A stretch of 11,729 nucleotides of DNA from Comamonas sp. lk (lineage in GTDB: Bacteria > Pseudomonadota > Gammaproteobacteria > Burkholderiales > Burkholderiaceae_C), in NCBI GenBank assembly GCA_945901215.1, contig CAMDKE010000045.1:1-11729 (forward strand). The letters are read 5' to 3'. The notes under the pieces were generated by a model. That model worked only from the letters and a program-made list of their open reading frames with translations, did no database searches and was not told the DNA's origin. The first letter of the stretch is position 1; the number at the start of each line of letters is the position of its first letter. A program made the translations under genes and the position numbers. Positions 5,290-11,729 of this stretch are shown here, piece by piece.

Positions 5290-7221
5290 TTGCAAACAGC
5301 CCAGCGTGGCGTGGCGATTCGCCATGCCCGCCAACACCTTCGCAAGTTTGGTTCGATCCCAAGCGGTGGAATCGATGAACGGCTTGCCCGCTCGTGGAGT
5401 CGCAGTCTGGCCGCCGGTTTGTTGCCGGACGAGGGAGTGCATGCCACAGAGCACAGCAGCGGCGCCGAGATCGGCCAAATCTTGCTGCGAAACCACGAGC
5501 TGCTCGCGCACTCACGTCCCATCATGGAGTACCTGTTTGAGCAGGTGCGCCATGGCCAAAACGTGGTGGTATTGGCCGACGACAGGGGTACGTTGATGCA
5601 TACGCTGGGTGACCCCGTTTTTCTGGACAAGGCGCAACGCGTTGCCTTGTCTTGCGGCGCCTCTTGGCATGAAGCGCACCGGGGAACCAACGCCATTGGA
5701 ACGGCGCTGGCTGAAGGCAGCAGCGTCGAAATTCATGGCGCCGAGCATTTCCTGGAGCGCAACAGTTTCCTGACCTGCGCCGCCTCGCCCATCCTTTCGG
5801 CAACCGGCCGCCTGGTGGGCGTTCTTGACATTTCCGGCGATCAGCACAACGGCCATCCCCACACCCTGGGTCTGGTCAACACCGCAGCCCGCATGATCGA
5901 GAACCGGCTCATCACGACAGGCTTTGGCCGCTCGATTCGACTGCACATTCACACCCATGCCGAAGGGATCGGCACGGTGGCTGAAGGCATTGTTGCGGTG
6001 TCCGATGACGGCTGGATAGTGGGTGCCAACCGAGCCGCCATAGCGCTTTTTCAGCTCAACCCCGCGCATTTGGGTAAGACCCAGTTGAACAGCGTGGTCG
6101 ATCTGCGTATGGACGACGTGTTGTCGCACTGCCTGCGCAAACCCGGTCAGGCAACACGGCTGCGCTTGCGCAACGGCAGCGCGGTTTTTGCCACGATCCA
6201 AGGTGAGCGCGCCAAGTCTGCGTCGATGGTGATCCCACCGCACGCCCGCAGCGAGCGCGCCCCTGTTGACGCCCTTGCAGGCCTGGACACCGGAGATCTG
6301 GCCTGGCGCAGTGCCGCCGACAAAGCCCGCCGCATGCTGGACAAGCCGATACCGGTTCTGATCTTGGGCGAGTCTGGCGTTGGCAAGGAGTACTTTGCGC
6401 GCGCGATGCATGATTCAAGTGCGCGCTGCAACGGGCCGTTTGTCGCCATCAACTGCGGCGCCATTCCAGAGCACCTGATCGAAGCCGAATTGTTTGGTTA
6501 TGTGCCTGGCGCCTTTACCGGGGCGAGAAAAGAGGGTAGTCTGGGCCGACTGCGCGAGGCCCATGGTGGCACGCTACTCTTGGATGAAATTGGTGACATG
6601 CCACTGTCCATGCAATCCCGCTTGCTGCGCGTACTGCAAGAACGCTGCGTGACCCCACTGGGCGGTGGGCCCGGCGTTGAGGTGGATTTCGCTCTGGTTT
6701 GCGCAACACACCACAATTTGCAGGCAGAAACCGAGCGCGGGCGCTTTCGCAGCGACTTGTACTACCGCATCAACGGGCTCACACTTAAACTGCCACCACT
6801 GCGCGAACGAACCGATTTCAAGGCCTTGGTCCACCGATTGCTGACCGGGCTGAACCCCCAGTGCGACATCCGTATCAATGCCGACTTGTTGGCACGAATG
6901 GCCTTGCATTCCTGGCCTGGAAACCTTCGTCAATTGTCCAACGTGCTACGAACCGCAAGCGCCATGCTGGACACCGATGAACAATGCATTGAATGGGACC
7001 ACCTGCCTGACGATATCGCGCACGACCTCCGGCAGACCAACATACAGGACGCAAAAGGTGCGCCGAATATGACGGGGAAAAATCTTCAATCCATGACCAT
7101 GGATGCCATGCAACAGGCGCTGGCGGACAGCAAAGGCAACGTTTCACAAGCAGCGCGCCAACTCGGGATCAGTCGGCAGACCCTCTACCGCAAACTTGTG
7201 ATCCGGTCAGATCGCGCCTAG
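5290..7221 (+). CDS. AcoR-type sigma-54-dependent transcriptional activator
   Basis: A 643-residue enhancer-binding protein that should bind upstream DNA and use ATP hydrolysis to open promoters held by sigma-54 RNA polymerase. An N-terminal sensor region with a GAF-like segment (about 75-210, including SWHEAHRGTNAIGTALAEG at 125-143, typical of AcoR relatives) is followed by a PAS-like stretch (about 228-305). The AAA+ domain has Walker A GESGVGKE (360-367), the sigma-54 contact loop GAFTGA (407-412), Walker B GTLLLDEIGD (427-436) and the arginine region RFRSDLYYR (485-493). A Fis-type helix-turn-helix ends the protein (about 616-635, SQAARQLGISRQTLYRKL). All core motifs are intact. The TTG start is supported by AGGAG five bases upstream. 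No receiver domain is present, so it probably senses a small molecule. Effector and targets are unknown; the convergent monooxygenase is a candidate only by proximity. Confidence 0.93.
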   Translation: MQTAQRGVAIRHARQHLRKFGSIPSGGIDERLARSWSRSLAAGLLPDEGVHATEHSSGAEIGQILLRNHELLAHSRPIMEYLFEQVRHGQNVVVLADDRGTLMHTLGDPVFLDKAQRVALSCGASWHEAHRGTNAIGTALAEGSSVEIHGAEHFLERNSFLTCAASPILSATGRLVGVLDISGDQHNGHPHTLGLVNTAARMIENRLITTGFGRSIRLHIHTHAEGIGTVAEGIVAVSDDGWIVGANRAAIALFQLNPAHLGKTQLNSVVDLRMDDVLSHCLRKPGQATRLRLRNGSAVFATIQGERAKSASMVIPPHARSERAPVDALAGLDTGDLAWRSAADKARRMLDKPIPVLILGESGVGKEYFARAMHDSSARCNGPFVAINCGAIPEHLIEAELFGYVPGAFTGARKEGSLGRLREAHGGTLLLDEIGDMPLSMQSRLLRVLQERCVTPLGGGPGVEVDFALVCATHHNLQAETERGRFRSDLYYRINGLTLKLPPLRERTDFKALVHRLLTGLNPQCDIRINADLLARMALHSWPGNLRQLSNVLRTASAMLDTDEQCIEWDHLPDDIAHDLRQTNIQDAKGAPNMTGKNLQSMTMDAMQQALADSKGNVSQAARQLGISRQTLYRKLVIRSDRA

Positions 7222-7227
7222 CCGCGC

Positions 7228-8406
7228 TCACCCACCCCTGTACAACCACGGCACGTCCAGCAAGCGCTGCCCCAGCACGTGCATGGCGGTGTCGCGGCCC
7301 CAGCGTTGCAAGCCGGTCGCGTGGAATATCTCGCCGTTGCGCTGGGCGCGCGCCTGCACGCGGGCGTTGCGGCGCCATCGGTTTTGGGCGTAACGCTCTA
7401 GTGCGCTTGCATCACCCACATCGGATTGGGCCAATACATCGGCCAAAGCGGCGGCGTCTTCAATGGCCATGCCCGCGCCTTGGGCAAGGTAGGGCAACAT
7501 GGGGTGGGCTGCGTCGCCCATCAGTGCGATGCGGCCAAAGGCCAGTTCTTTGGCGCTGCGCAGGTGCGGCAAACCGTTGAGCGGCCACAGGCGCCAGGCC
7601 TTTATGGCGGCCACCAGGTCTTGCAGTGCGCTGGCGGTGCCGTCCATGCGGGTGTGCAGGTCACGGGCGTTGGCCTCGTGGTCCCAGTGGTGGATATCCT
7701 GGGGCGACGGACCTTCAACGATCACCACCACATTGAGCCATTGGCCACCATGCACCGGGTACTGCACCGCGTGAAACTGTGGCCCCAACCAGGCGGTGAT
7801 GACGTCGCTGCGCAGCGCCAGAGGCAGCGCAGCCTGCGGCACCATGGCGCGGTAGGCCAGGTGGCCGCTAAAGCGAGGCTGCGCGTCAGTGCGCACACAG
7901 TCGCGCACATGGCTCCACAAACCGTCGGCGCCTATGACCACGTTGGCACGGCGCTGGTGGCCGTCGGTGGTGGTCACTTGCACCGCATTGGTGTCCTGGC
8001 TCACGAGTTGCAAGGCATTGTTGAGCAGCAAATGGGTGCTGCCCTGGGCCTGAACGGCGTCCAATAGCAGCGTGTGCAAATCAGCACGGGCAATAGTGGC
8101 GTAGCGGGCACCATAACGCTGCACCGCGCGAGCGCCCAAGGCGAGTTGGCCCAGCACCAAGCCCGACTGCGCGTTGCGCACCTGCAGCAAGGGCGGGAAG
8201 TAACCCACAGCGTCCAAACCGCTGGCTAGCCCCCAGCCCTCAATCAAGCGCACAACATTGGGACTGAGCTGGATGCCTGCACCCACTTCCGAAAATACCG
8301 GCTTTTTCTCGATTAGCTGCACCGGCAAACCGCGCGCGCCGCAGGCCAGCGCAGTGGCCAGGCCGCCGATGCCGCCGCCCACCACCAGTATCTTTTTTTG
8401 CGTCAT
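7228..8406 (-). CDS. FAD-dependent monooxygenase, salicylate hydroxylase-like
   Basis: A 392-residue class A flavoprotein monooxygenase, the group that includes salicylate 1-hydroxylase, 3-hydroxybenzoate 6-hydroxylase and 6-hydroxynicotinate 3-monooxygenase. These hydroxylate aromatic rings using NAD(P)H and oxygen. Visible motifs are the N-terminal dinucleotide fold ILVVGGGIGGLATALA (6-21), VGAGIQLSPNVVRLI (41-55), the DG motif VIGADGLWSHVR (157-168) and the GD motif ALMGDAAHPMLPYLAQGAG (294-312). The length is typical. ATG 8404-8406 lies nine bases after the parC stop on the same strand, so it may be cotranscribed with parC; a weak GAG is the only ribosome binding site. Its 3' end is six bases from the convergent activator. 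The substrate is not determined by these motifs. Anthranilate, made by KynU, or salicylate-like acids are possible but speculative. Confidence 0.9.
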   Translation of the reverse strand: MTQKKILVVGGGIGGLATALACGARGLPVQLIEKKPVFSEVGAGIQLSPNVVRLIEGWGLASGLDAVGYFPPLLQVRNAQSGLVLGQLALGARAVQRYGARYATIARADLHTLLLDAVQAQGSTHLLLNNALQLVSQDTNAVQVTTTDGHQRRANVVIGADGLWSHVRDCVRTDAQPRFSGHLAYRAMVPQAALPLALRSDVITAWLGPQFHAVQYPVHGGQWLNVVVIVEGPSPQDIHHWDHEANARDLHTRMDGTASALQDLVAAIKAWRLWPLNGLPHLRSAKELAFGRIALMGDAAHPMLPYLAQGAGMAIEDAAALADVLAQSDVGDASALERYAQNRWRRNARVQARAQRNGEIFHATGLQRWGRDTAMHVLGQRLLDVPWLYRGG

Positions 8407-8415
8407 GGTCCAAGC

Positions 8416-10818
8416 TTACTCAAGGCGCCATACGGCATTCGGCTTAAAGCCCAGATCCGCTGCCTTGCCCTTTCGCGCGCGCAGCGCGCGCGCGTTGTTC
8501 AGGCTACGAATCTCCAAGGTCTCGTCGCGCTCCTTGCCACCGCGCCCAATGCCTGCAATGCGGATGCTTCGGGTGTACGCGGCCGCGCCAGCCAGCGTGT
8601 CTTTGCCCTCCAGCGCCAGCAGCATCAGGCCACGCCCGCCTTTTTCCATGGTTTTGAGTTCAGACAACTTGAAAGTCAGGATGCGGCCCAGGGTGGACGC
8701 GCAGGCCACGTCGGTCGCCGGGGCCACCAGCGCCCGCGTGGTGTTGAGCAGTGCAGGCCCTGCCGCCGCACCCGGCATTTGCGCAAGGCTGGCGCCCGCC
8801 ACCAGCGAGGGAGCGCATAAGGTCTCGCCAGGGTTACAGGTCACAAATGCCTTGCCCGCTTTTTGCCGCGACACCATGTTGTCCACCGACGCCATAAAGC
8901 CATAGCCACCGCTGCCCGACAAGAGCAGCTGCGCGCTGGCCGGCCCGGCGAAGTAGTGCAGCACCTGGGTGCCAGATTCCAGCTCAATCAAGCTGGTCAG
9001 GGGCTGGCCGTCCCCCCGCCCGCCGGGCAGCAAGGACACGGCCACCGAATACACCCGCCCATTCGAGCCAAACGCCAGCAAGGTGTCCACGCTGCGGCAC
9101 TCAAAAGTGCCGTAGAGCGCGTCGCCCGCCTTGAAGGCAAACGTAGCAGCCTCATGGCCGTGACCGGTGCGGGTGCGCACCCAGCCTTTGTCGCTGACCA
9201 CCACCGTCACTGGCTCGTCAACCACCTTGACTTCGGCCACGGCCTTTTTCTGTTCTTGAATCAGCGTGCGGCGCGGGTCGGCAAAAGTTTTGGCGTCCGC
9301 CTCTATTTCTTTGACCATCAGGCGGCGCAGGCTTGAGGGATTGCCCAAAATTTCTTCGAGTTTTTGCTGCTCGGTGCGCAATTCCGATAGCTCTTGCTCG
9401 ATCTTGATGGCCTCTAGGCGGGCCAACTGGCGCAGCCGGATTTCCAGAATGTCTTCAGCCTGGCGATCGGACAGGTTGAAACGCGCCATCAACGCCGACT
9501 TGGGCTCGTCGGACTGGCGGATGATGGCAATCACCTCGTCAATATTGAGCAGAACGGTCTGGCGCCCTTCCAGAATATGAATGCGGTCTAGCACCTTGCC
9601 CAAGCGGTGGCGCGAGCGCCGCTCGATCGTGGTTTGGCGAAACGCGATCCATTCGGACAGCATCTGGCGAAACGACTTTTGCGTGGGCCGCCCGTCCAGC
9701 CCCACCATGGTCAAGTTGATCGGGCTTGAAGACTCCAAGCTGGTATGCGCCAGGAGCGCGGTGATGAGTTCTTGCTGTTCAATGCGGCTGGTCTTGGGTT
9801 CAAACACCAGGCGCACCGCGTTTTCTTTACCCGACTCGTCGCGCACCAGGTCCAGCACGGCCAGGATGCTGGCCTTGAGCTGGGTCTGGTCTTGCGACAG
9901 CGCTTTTTTGCCGGCCTTGATCTTGGGGTTGGTCAGCTCCTCGATTTCTTCGAGCACACGCTGGCTGCTCACGCCCTGGGGCAACTCGGTTACCACCAGC
10001 TGCCACTGGCCGCGCGCCAGGTCTTCAATCTTCCAGCGTGCACGCACTTTGAGCGAGCCGCGCCCGGTGCGGTACGCATCGGCAATATCGCCTGCCGGGC
10101 TGATGATTTGCGCGCCGCCCGGGTAATCCGGCCCAGGCACAAGCGCGTACAAATCGGCGTCACTCAGCGTGGGCGTTTTGATCAACGCCACGCAGGCATC
10201 GGCAATTTCGCGCAGGTTGTGGCTTGGAATCTCGGTGGCAAGGCCGACCGCAATGCCGCTGGCGCCGTTGAGCAAGGCAAACGGCAGGCGCGCGGGCAAC
10301 TGGCGCGGCTCTTCGGTGGAGCCGTCGTAATTGGCTTGGAAGTCCACCGTTCCCTGGTCAATTTCGTCCAACAACAAGCTGGTAATTTTGGCCAAGCGCG
10401 CCTCGGTGTAGCGCATGGCGGCGGCCCCATCGCCGTCGCGCGAGCCAAAGTTGCCCTGCCCGTCAATCAGCGGGTAGCGCTGCGAAAAGTCCTGCGCCAT
10501 GCGCACCAGCGCGTCATACGCCGCCTGGTCGCCATGCGGGTGAAAGCGGCCCAGCACGTCCCCCACCACACGGGCACTTTTCACCGGCTTGGCCCCGGTA
10601 TTGCCATTGGCTCCCCCAAAGCCCAAACCCATGCGCGACATGGAATACAAAATCCGCCGCTGCACCGGCTTTTGGCCGTCGCACACATCGGGCAAGGCGC
10701 GGCCTTTGACCACGCTTAAGGCGTATTCCAAGTAGGCGCGCTGGGCGTAAGTGGCCAGGTTGAGCTGGTCGTCGCCTTCAGGCGGTGGGGTCAAGGGGGT
10801 CAAAAGGTCGTCGGTCAT
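8416..10818 (-). CDS. parC: DNA topoisomerase IV subunit A
   Basis: ParC is the DNA-cleaving subunit of topoisomerase IV, which unlinks daughter chromosomes with ParE. The 800-residue protein has the breakage-reunion domain (about 20-490) with VKGRALPDVCDGQKPVQRR (37-55), RFHPHGDQAAYDALVRMAQ (91-109) and AAMRYTEARL (133-142), where Tyr137 is the catalytic tyrosine. A beta-pinwheel C-terminal domain follows (about 510-790). The insertion FGGANGNTG (67-75) after the N-terminal helix and the length of 800, rather than about 750 as in E. coli, fit betaproteobacterial ParC. It is ParC rather than GyrA because the strict GyrA-box in the tail is not seen. I chose ATG 10816-10818 (MTDDLLTPL); a longer frame reaching 10941 would overlap vapC and lacks family similarity. 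No clear Shine-Dalgarno is seen. parE is not in the window. Confidence 0.95.
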   Translation of the reverse strand: MTDDLLTPLTPPPEGDDQLNLATYAQRAYLEYALSVVKGRALPDVCDGQKPVQRRILYSMSRMGLGFGGANGNTGAKPVKSARVVGDVLGRFHPHGDQAAYDALVRMAQDFSQRYPLIDGQGNFGSRDGDGAAAMRYTEARLAKITSLLLDEIDQGTVDFQANYDGSTEEPRQLPARLPFALLNGASGIAVGLATEIPSHNLREIADACVALIKTPTLSDADLYALVPGPDYPGGAQIISPAGDIADAYRTGRGSLKVRARWKIEDLARGQWQLVVTELPQGVSSQRVLEEIEELTNPKIKAGKKALSQDQTQLKASILAVLDLVRDESGKENAVRLVFEPKTSRIEQQELITALLAHTSLESSSPINLTMVGLDGRPTQKSFRQMLSEWIAFRQTTIERRSRHRLGKVLDRIHILEGRQTVLLNIDEVIAIIRQSDEPKSALMARFNLSDRQAEDILEIRLRQLARLEAIKIEQELSELRTEQQKLEEILGNPSSLRRLMVKEIEADAKTFADPRRTLIQEQKKAVAEVKVVDEPVTVVVSDKGWVRTRTGHGHEAATFAFKAGDALYGTFECRSVDTLLAFGSNGRVYSVAVSLLPGGRGDGQPLTSLIELESGTQVLHYFAGPASAQLLLSGSGGYGFMASVDNMVSRQKAGKAFVTCNPGETLCAPSLVAGASLAQMPGAAAGPALLNTTRALVAPATDVACASTLGRILTFKLSELKTMEKGGRGLMLLALEGKDTLAGAAAYTRSIRIAGIGRGGKERDETLEIRSLNNARALRARKGKAADLGFKPNAVWRLE
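8474..8494. repeat. CG-alternating inverted repeat near the 3' end of parC
   Basis: Nine alternating C/G bases (8474-8482), a single A (8483) and eleven more alternating bases (8484-8494) form a 9-bp-arm inverted repeat with a one-base centre. It encodes part of NARALRARKG close to the ParC C-terminus. Alternating CG tracts can adopt left-handed DNA under negative supercoiling, but here it may only reflect arginine and alanine codons. Confidence 0.5.
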
Positions 10819-10880
10819 TCGTGAATTTTCAGTAAAAAACGCGCACGGTTCTGGGAACGCAAATTGGCTTGGCAGAGCGC

Positions 10881-10899
10881 TGCAAGCCTCAAGCTTGCA
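10881..10899. repeat. Short hairpin over the vapC stop codon
   Basis: TGCAAGC (10881-10887) and GCTTGCA (10893-10899) form a perfect 7-bp stem with a CTCAA loop that contains the vapC stop codon (10889-10891). No U-run follows on the minus strand, so transcription may continue into parC 70 bases further on. It could tune mRNA decay between the two genes. Confidence 0.45.
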
Positions 10900-11308
10900 C
10901 CGCCACCCAGTCTTCCACCCGCAAACCCTCAACGCCTTCAAAGTGGCGGGTGTTGTGGGTGACCAGCACCAGGCCTTGGGCCAGTGCGTGGGCGGCGATC
11001 AGTGTGTCCATGGCGCCAATCGGGCGGCCCAACTGCCGCAATTTGTGCGCCAAGGGGCCGTAGGCGTCGGCTACTTCGTCGGTCCAAGGCAAGGCCGGCA
11101 CTTGCAGCAAACACAGGTCAATCATGCGCTGGCGCTTGTCTTGTGCGCCCAAGCCGCTTTGCCCGAAGCGCAGCTCGGCGCGGCAAATGGCCGAAGTAAC
11201 CACCGTCTGACGAGCCAGCTCAGCAGCCATGCGGGCGCGCAGGTCCGCATAGCCCCCGCGAATGAAGTAGCTCAGGATGTTGCTGTCGGCCAGATAGCGC
11301 GCGGTCAT
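10889..11308 (-). CDS. vapC: PIN-domain ribonuclease toxin, VapC family
   Basis: A 139-residue PIN-domain protein, expected to be an RNase toxin held inactive by the antitoxin encoded just upstream. The four acidic or polar PIN positions are visible: Asp8 in LADSNILSY, Glu45 in CRAELRFG, Asp101 in GAMDTLIAAHA and Asn119 in VTHNTRHF. The C-terminal LVTHNTRHF-(x)n-LRVEDW pattern is typical of VapC. All catalytic positions are kept, so it should be active. ATG 11306-11308 follows the antitoxin stop by 16 bases with no clear ribosome binding site, consistent with translational coupling and toxin made below antitoxin. It precedes parC by 70 bases on the same strand. The cleavage target cannot be read from the sequence; several VapC toxins cut initiator tRNA or 23S rRNA. 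Confidence 0.92.
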   Translation of the reverse strand: MTARYLADSNILSYFIRGGYADLRARMAAELARQTVVTSAICRAELRFGQSGLGAQDKRQRMIDLCLLQVPALPWTDEVADAYGPLAHKLRQLGRPIGAMDTLIAAHALAQGLVLVTHNTRHFEGVEGLRVEDWVAVQA

Positions 11309-11324
11309 AACTTGGGGGCTAGCG

Positions 11325-11582
11325 TCAGACTAGCGGATTGCGGGGTGGCTCTGGCGAACGCGGTGGCAGGAACTCGGTGCGATCGGTGTTGTGGTCAATC
11401 AGGTTCAGCAGCTCAGCCAGCTGCGCCTGGCGCTCAGCCTCGCTGGGTTTGGGGCGAAGAATGATGTCGCCGGTCTGCGCATCGCGGCTGATCCACACCT
11501 CAGACGTCTCCAGGCGAAACGGCTTGGGCAGGCGCACAGCCTGGCTGTTGCCGTTGGTAAACACTTTGGCGGTGGCTTCCAT
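11325..11582 (-). CDS. vapB: AbrB/SpoVT-type antitoxin, VapB family
   Basis: An 85-residue antitoxin that should bind the PIN toxin through its C-terminal half and repress its own promoter. The N-terminal swapped-hairpin motif is clear: AKVFTNGNSQAVRLPKPFRL (5-24), the standard NGNSQAVRLP signature of AbrB/MazE-like VapB proteins, followed by VWISRDAQTGDIILRPKP. The C-terminal part, about 46-85, is charged and proline-rich at the end (FLPPRSPEPPRNP), as expected for a toxin-wrapping tail. ATG 11580-11582 is preceded by a strong AAGGGAG (11590-11596 on the minus strand) with seven bases of spacing. It leads the operon vapB-vapC. No truncation is seen. Confidence 0.92.
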   Translation of the reverse strand: MEATAKVFTNGNSQAVRLPKPFRLETSEVWISRDAQTGDIILRPKPSEAERQAQLAELLNLIDHNTDRTEFLPPRSPEPPRNPLV

Positions 11583-11611
11583 CAGAAATCTCCCTTGAAC
11601 TCGATCTTGTT

Positions 11612-11640
11612 AATGTACATCCTGAATGTACATACTTCAA
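11612..11640 (-). promoter_or_regulatory. vapBC promoter
   Basis: On the minus strand, TTGAAG (11635-11640) as -35 and TACATT (11612-11617) as -10, each four of six matches to consensus, are separated by exactly 17 bases. They lie about 30 bases before the vapB start. Two ATGTACAT palindromes overlap the spacer and -10, which fits autorepression by the VapB-VapC complex. Confidence 0.6.
11613..11633. promoter_or_regulatory. Paired ATGTACAT palindromes, likely vapB operators
   Basis: ATGTACAT occurs at 11613-11620 and 11626-11633, each self-complementary, with centres 13 bases apart. A further odd palindrome TACTT-C-AAGTA (11633-11643) adjoins the second. Paired palindromic sites over the promoter are the usual arrangement for AbrB-type antitoxin binding. 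Binding is inferred. Confidence 0.55.
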
Positions 11641-11643
11641 GTA

Positions 11644-11729
11644 CGATTCCGCCTTTGCCGTGGTGTTGCGGGTGCTGTTTGCGCTGCGGCGCACAGGGTA
11701 TGGGCGGCTTCCTCATGCTGGAGTACCAG
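11644..11729. other. Right edge: no gene supported
   Basis: The final 86 bases are upstream of vapB. Short open frames run off the edge on both strands, for example an ATG at 11700-11702 reading MGGFLMLEYQ on the plus strand. None is long enough to judge. parE often lies near parC in related genomes, but nothing here resembles its end. Confidence 0.4.

Noticed and set aside
5512..6411. 299-codon minus-strand open frame opposite the activator
   Set aside because: The plus strand encodes recognisable sensor and ATPase sequence across the same bases, and the antisense product has no recognisable motif.
6889..6909. TTGGCACG followed by TTGC inside the activator gene as a sigma-54 promoter
   Set aside because: The two elements are three bases too far apart and the site is internal to coding sequence.
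9745..10719. 324-codon plus-strand open frame opposite parC
   Set aside because: It is antisense to well-conserved ParC codons, and its His-, Gln- and Ala-rich product matches no family. Long antisense frames are common at high GC.
10868..10886. CTTGGCAGAGCGCTGCA as a sigma-54 promoter
   Set aside because: GG and GC are nine bases apart instead of ten, and it lies at the vapC end with no fitting downstream gene on the plus strand.
10819..10941. 41-codon N-terminal extension of parC
   Set aside because: It overlaps the vapC end and has no similarity to ParC. The family-like start is at 10818.
1..11729. CRISPR array, insertion sequence or prophage remnants
   Set aside because: No regularly spaced repeats, transposase or integrase motifs, or paired terminal repeats with target duplications were seen.

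Overview
This is a GC-rich bacterial chromosomal window. It most likely comes from a betaproteobacterium of the order Burkholderiales, Comamonadaceae-like (Rhodoferax/Polaromonas type). The basis is remembered family sequence: the S20, DUF3579, ArgD, ArgF and ParC proteins all look like those lineages. No search was run, so the genus is a guess. Genes are densely packed, with no rRNA, tRNA, CRISPR array or insertion sequence visible.

Left part (1-1414). The 3' end of rpsT (ribosomal protein S20) enters from the left edge. It converges on a flavin-reductase-like gene, and the two share a strong hairpin flanked by A and T tracts that should terminate transcription from both sides. A DUF3579 gene follows on the minus strand, then a 132-bp divergent promoter region.

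Arginine block (1547-5013, plus strand). argD (acetylornithine aminotransferase), argF (ornithine carbamoyltransferase) and kynU (kynureninase) follow one another with gaps of 26 and 6 bases, so they probably form one transcript. ArgD makes acetylornithine and ArgF turns ornithine into citrulline. KynU cleaves kynurenine to anthranilate plus alanine, so a tryptophan-degradation enzyme sits at the end of an arginine-biosynthesis operon.

Middle (5014-8406). A 276-bp gap holds small inverted repeats and, on the minus strand, what may be the orphan C-terminal tail of a lost gene. A complete AcoR-type sigma-54-dependent activator follows, starting at TTG behind a good ribosome binding site. It converges, with 6 bases between, on a salicylate-hydroxylase-like FAD monooxygenase.

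Right part (8407-11729, minus strand). In transcription order this is an AbrB-type antitoxin (vapB), a PIN-domain toxin (vapC), parC (topoisomerase IV subunit A) and then the monooxygenase. The toxin-antitoxin pair has a readable promoter with two ATGTACAT palindromes lying over it. The last 86 bases hold no gene that can be supported.

The genes are ordinary families. The unusual points are combinations: kynU in an arg operon, vapBC directly before parC, an orphan sigma-54 activator with no recognised target promoter, and a possible gene remnant. No clearly new multi-gene system was found.
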